From Comamonadaceae bacterium (GTDB lineage: Bacteria; Pseudomonadota; Gammaproteobacteria; Burkholderiales; Burkholderiaceae_C), in NCBI GenBank assembly GCA_947374105.1, contig CANCAO010000057.1:1-8016 (forward strand): a DNA stretch of 8,016 bases. The letters are read 5' to 3'. Below the pieces are notes generated by a model. It was not told where the DNA came from and searched no databases. It worked only from the letters and a program-made list of their open reading frames with translations. Each line of letters starts with the position of its first letter. Position 1 is the first letter of the stretch. The translations under genes and the position numbers were made by a program. This document shows, piece after piece, positions 6,140-8,016 of this stretch.

Positions 6140-6922
6140 ATGATCAACTCTCTATGGATCTCAAAAACTGGCATGGAAGCCCAGCAAACCCAGTTGGACA
6201 TCATCTCTAACAACTTAGCCAACGTCTCCACCACAGGCTTCAAGCGGGCCCATGCCGTGTTTGAAGATCTGATGTACCAAAACCTGCGGCAAGTGGGCTC
6301 CAGCAGCTCGGAGCAATCGCAGCTACCCACCGGCTTGCAGATCGGTCTAGGCGTGCGCACCGTGGCCACCAGCCGCTCGTTTGCGCAGGGCAATGTACAG
6401 CAGTCCAGCAACCCGATGGATGTAGCCATCCAGGGCAATGGCTTCTTCCAGATCACCATGCCGGATGGCACGCTCAACTACACGCGGGACGGCTCCTTTC
6501 AGATCGACGCTCAGGGACGGCTCGTCACGGCCACCGGCAACCCCGTCGCCAATGGCGTTACGGTGCCCGCCAACGCCACAAGCGTCAGCATTTCGGCCAA
6601 CGGCACCGTCACCGCCATGATTCCCGGCAACGTCACGCCTCAGCCCATTGGTACCATCACCCTGGCCAACTTTGTCAACCCGGCAGGTCTGGACCCTCGC
6701 GGTCAAAACCTCTACGCCGAGAGCGCTGCCTCGGGCCAACCCCAAGCGGGCACACCGGCGGCCAACGGCATGGGCTCGCTGATGCAAGGCTATGTGGAAA
6801 CCTCCAACGTCAACGTCGTGCAAGAGCTGGTCACCATGATCCAGACCCAACGCGCTTACGAAATGAACTCCAAAGCCATTCAAACATCGGACCAGATGTT
6901 GCAAAAACTGGCGCAAATGTGA
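6140..6922 (+). CDS. flgG: flagellar distal rod protein FlgG
   Basis: FlgG forms the long distal rod crossing the periplasm. The length, 260 residues, is the family standard. The axial motif DIISNNLANVSTTGFKRAHA is at 20-39. Residues about 46-70 (YQNLRQVGSSSSEQSQLPTG onward) are the FlgG-specific insertion that makes the rod straight and stiff and is absent from FlgE. NPMDVAIQGNGFFQI, YTRDGSF and the C-terminal block SNVNVVQELVTMIQTQRAYE with DQMLQKLAQM complete the family pattern. AAAGGA ending at 6133 is 6 nt before the ATG. The TGA stop shares one base with the flgH ATG (TGATG), so the two are probably translationally coupled. Confidence 0.98.
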   Translation: MINSLWISKTGMEAQQTQLDIISNNLANVSTTGFKRAHAVFEDLMYQNLRQVGSSSSEQSQLPTGLQIGLGVRTVATSRSFAQGNVQQSSNPMDVAIQGNGFFQITMPDGTLNYTRDGSFQIDAQGRLVTATGNPVANGVTVPANATSVSISANGTVTAMIPGNVTPQPIGTITLANFVNPAGLDPRGQNLYAESAASGQPQAGTPAANGMGSLMQGYVETSNVNVVQELVTMIQTQRAYEMNSKAIQTSDQMLQKLAQM

Positions 6923-7671
6923 TGGCCACAGCACAAACGAGACACGCCCACGGCGCAAGCACTCGCCCGGCAATGCCGTGGTTCACCATCATGCACATCG
7001 TGGGGATAGCACTGCTGGTCGCGGGCTGTGACTCGCTGCCGCAAACGGTTAAAGTCGATTTTGCCGAGACCAAACCGATAGCTATTGCAAGCGCCTCGTC
7101 ACCCCCCGCAACAGGCCAGCGATCGACGACGGGAAGTCTGTTTCAAACCGTGAGTTATCGACCCGCTTTTGAAGACCGCAGAGCCCGACTGGTGGGCGAC
7201 ACCCTGACCATTCAAATTGTGGAGAACGTCACGGCCAGCCAAAAGTCAACCTCCACAGCCAACCGCAGCACCAGCCTGGCCGGGGGGGTAACGGGTTTCC
7301 CTGGTTTTTCGTTCCCATCTGAAACGCAAAACCGGGCTACCCTGGGAGCCAGCTCAGCGAGCGACTTTGCAGGCAAGGGCGGAACCGAGAGCGCCAACAC
7401 TTTTTCCGGATCCATCACAGCAACGGTGTCCGAGATCTTGCCCAATGGTCATCTGGTGGTCATCGGTGAAAAACAAATTGGTGTGAACCAAAACGTGGAT
7501 GTGCTGCGGTTTTCCGGCACGGTGGACCCACGCGCCATCTTGCCCGGCAGCATTGTGAGCTCCAACCAAGTGGCCAATGTGCGCGTCGAATCAAAAGGAC
7601 GTGGCGCCACCAACGAAGCGCAAACAGTTGGCTGGTTAACACGCTTCTTTTTCAGCTTTTTGCCTTTTTGA
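6922..7671 (+). CDS. flgH: flagellar L-ring lipoprotein FlgH
   Basis: FlgH forms the L-ring bushing in the outer membrane. The 249-residue precursor has a lipoprotein signal: hydrophobic stretch about 20-34 and a LVAGC lipobox with the acylated Cys36. The residue after the cysteine is Asp37, which is unusual for an outer-membrane lipoprotein. After a variable linker (about 40-70) come the family blocks GSLFQ (71-75), FEDRRARLVGDTLTIQIVEN (83-102) and the C-terminal VGWLTRFFFSFLPF. The start is uncertain. The ATG at 6922 overlaps the flgG stop and gives an N-region of about 19 residues with two Arg. A GTG one codon earlier and an ATG at 6973 are also in frame, but the latter leaves no positive charge before the hydrophobic core. 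Confidence 0.94.
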   Translation: MATAQTRHAHGASTRPAMPWFTIMHIVGIALLVAGCDSLPQTVKVDFAETKPIAIASASSPPATGQRSTTGSLFQTVSYRPAFEDRRARLVGDTLTIQIVENVTASQKSTSTANRSTSLAGGVTGFPGFSFPSETQNRATLGASSASDFAGKGGTESANTFSGSITATVSEILPNGHLVVIGEKQIGVNQNVDVLRFSGTVDPRAILPGSIVSSNQVANVRVESKGRGATNEAQTVGWLTRFFFSFLPF

Positions 7672-7741
7672 AGCCCCTCAGAATGGGTTGACCTGATCTT
7701 TAAGTTATCGACAGGTTTTGTTTGTTCTTTAGCCCATTGCC
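7672..7741 (+). other. folded flgH-flgI spacer
   Basis: The 70-nt spacer is the longest gap inside the plus-strand operon. AATGGGTTGA (7682-7691) can pair with TTTAGCCCATT (7728-7738) through ten positions including two G-U pairs, and ACCTG (7691-7695) with CAGGT (7712-7716) nests inside, the two stems sharing base 7691. The inner stem is followed by a T-rich run, TTTTGTTTGTTCTTT. The outer stem ends 3 nt before the flgI ATG, and no Shine-Dalgarno sequence is visible. It could be an attenuator-like or translation-controlling element, or just an ordinary AT-rich spacer. Confidence 0.35.
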
Positions 7742-8016
7742 ATGAAAAAACAACTGCACCTTCTGCTGAGCGGCTTGCTGATGAGCAGCCTGCTGCTGCC
7801 TTGTGCTGCGCTTGCCAGTCGCATCAAAGAGGTGGCGGCGATTGAAGGGGTGCGCAGCAACACATTGACCGGCTTTGGCCTGGTCATCGGGCTGGATGGC
7901 ACAGGCGACCAGACCACGCAAATGCCCTACACCTCACAAAGCCTGAGCAACTACCTGCAGCAGCTGGGTATCTCGCTGCCGGTCGATGCGCTGGCCCGGC
8001 TTCAGCTCAAAAACGT
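7742..8016 (+). CDS. flgI: flagellar P-ring protein FlgI (partial, 3' end outside window)
   Basis: FlgI builds the periplasmic P-ring that guides the rod through the peptidoglycan. Only the first 91 codons are present and the frame is open to the window edge; the family is usually about 370 residues. A Sec signal peptide is clear: Lys2-Lys3, a Leu-rich core and an ALA cleavage site at about residue 25. The mature start SRIKEVAAIEGVRSN, then GFGLVIGLDGTGDQT (44-58) and QSLSNYLQQLGISLP (66-80) are strongly diagnostic of FlgI. FlgA, encoded upstream on the other strand, is its chaperone. No ribosome site is apparent before the ATG, and the preceding spacer can fold. I found no better in-frame start. 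Confidence 0.96.
   Translation, partial: MKKQLHLLLSGLLMSSLLLPCAALASRIKEVAAIEGVRSNTLTGFGLVIGLDGTGDQTTQMPYTSQSLSNYLQQLGISLPVDALARLQLKN

Noticed and set aside
2549..6922. Related N- and C-terminal blocks repeated in flgB, flgC, flgE, flgF and flgG
   Set aside because: This is the known ancient paralogy of flagellar axial proteins, not a recent duplication or repeat array.
6347..6973. 208-codon open frame antisense to flgG and the start of flgH
   Set aside because: It is opposite strongly conserved flgG sequence and looks like a compositional shadow with no recognisable motif. The 187-codon frame at 5914-6477 was rejected for the same reason.
7050..7081. TAAAGTCG and ACCGATAG inside flgH, resembling the two halves of a FliA promoter
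   Set aside because: The two halves are 16 nt apart rather than 11, and at correct spacing the -35 does not match. It lies within conserved-frame coding sequence.
7705..7713. TTATCGACA, one base from a DnaA box
   Set aside because: A single imperfect 9-mer is expected by chance, and nothing else here suggests an origin.
7688..7716. TTGACC in the flgH-flgI spacer as a promoter for flgI
   Set aside because: At 17 or 18 bp spacing the -10 would be ACAGGT or CAGGTT; neither resembles TATAAT. A FliA-like TTAAGTTA at 7700 also lacks a -10.

Overview
This window is a flagellar gene cluster from a motile Gram-negative bacterium. A FlgH lipoprotein (L-ring), a FlgI precursor (P-ring) and FlgA (P-ring chaperone) all imply an outer membrane. 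The gene order and protein style (short FlgN and FlgM, FliA next to flgNMA, flgBCDEFGHI in one run) fit a betaproteobacterium of the order Burkholderiales, possibly Comamonadaceae. The placement is inference from protein style, not from a search.

Layout. (1) Positions 1-775, plus strand: a probable 18-codon tail of an upstream gene overlaps the start of fliA, the flagellar sigma-28 factor. (2) Positions 809-2387, minus strand: flgN (export chaperone), flgM (anti-sigma-28) and flgA, read toward fliA, so fliA and flgN converge with 33 bp between their stop codons. A strong FliA-type promoter lies between flgA and flgM. (3) Positions 2388-2548: divergent control region holding short direct and inverted repeats. 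(4) Positions 2549-8016, plus strand: flgB, flgC, flgD, flgE, flgF, flgG and flgH, then the first 91 codons of flgI, which runs off the window. These encode the rod, hook cap, hook, L-ring and P-ring.

How they work together. The flgB operon builds the rod, hook and rings. FlgA helps FlgI assemble in the periplasm. FlgM holds FliA inactive until the hook is finished and FlgM is exported; FliA then transcribes late genes, including flgM itself through the promoter at 1583-1609. That gives a negative feedback loop whose two partners are less than 1 kb apart. FlgN carries the hook-filament junction proteins FlgK and FlgL, whose genes would be expected beyond the right edge.

No gene-free stretch exceeds 161 bp. 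I see no tRNA, rRNA, CRISPR array, insertion sequence, phage gene or unknown multi-gene system. The window is ordinary core flagellar DNA, and I do not claim a new system. The points most worth checking are regulatory (the repeats in the flgA/flgB control region, a possible second FliA promoter there, the folded flgH-flgI spacer) and one protein-sorting oddity: aspartate directly after the lipidated cysteine of FlgH.
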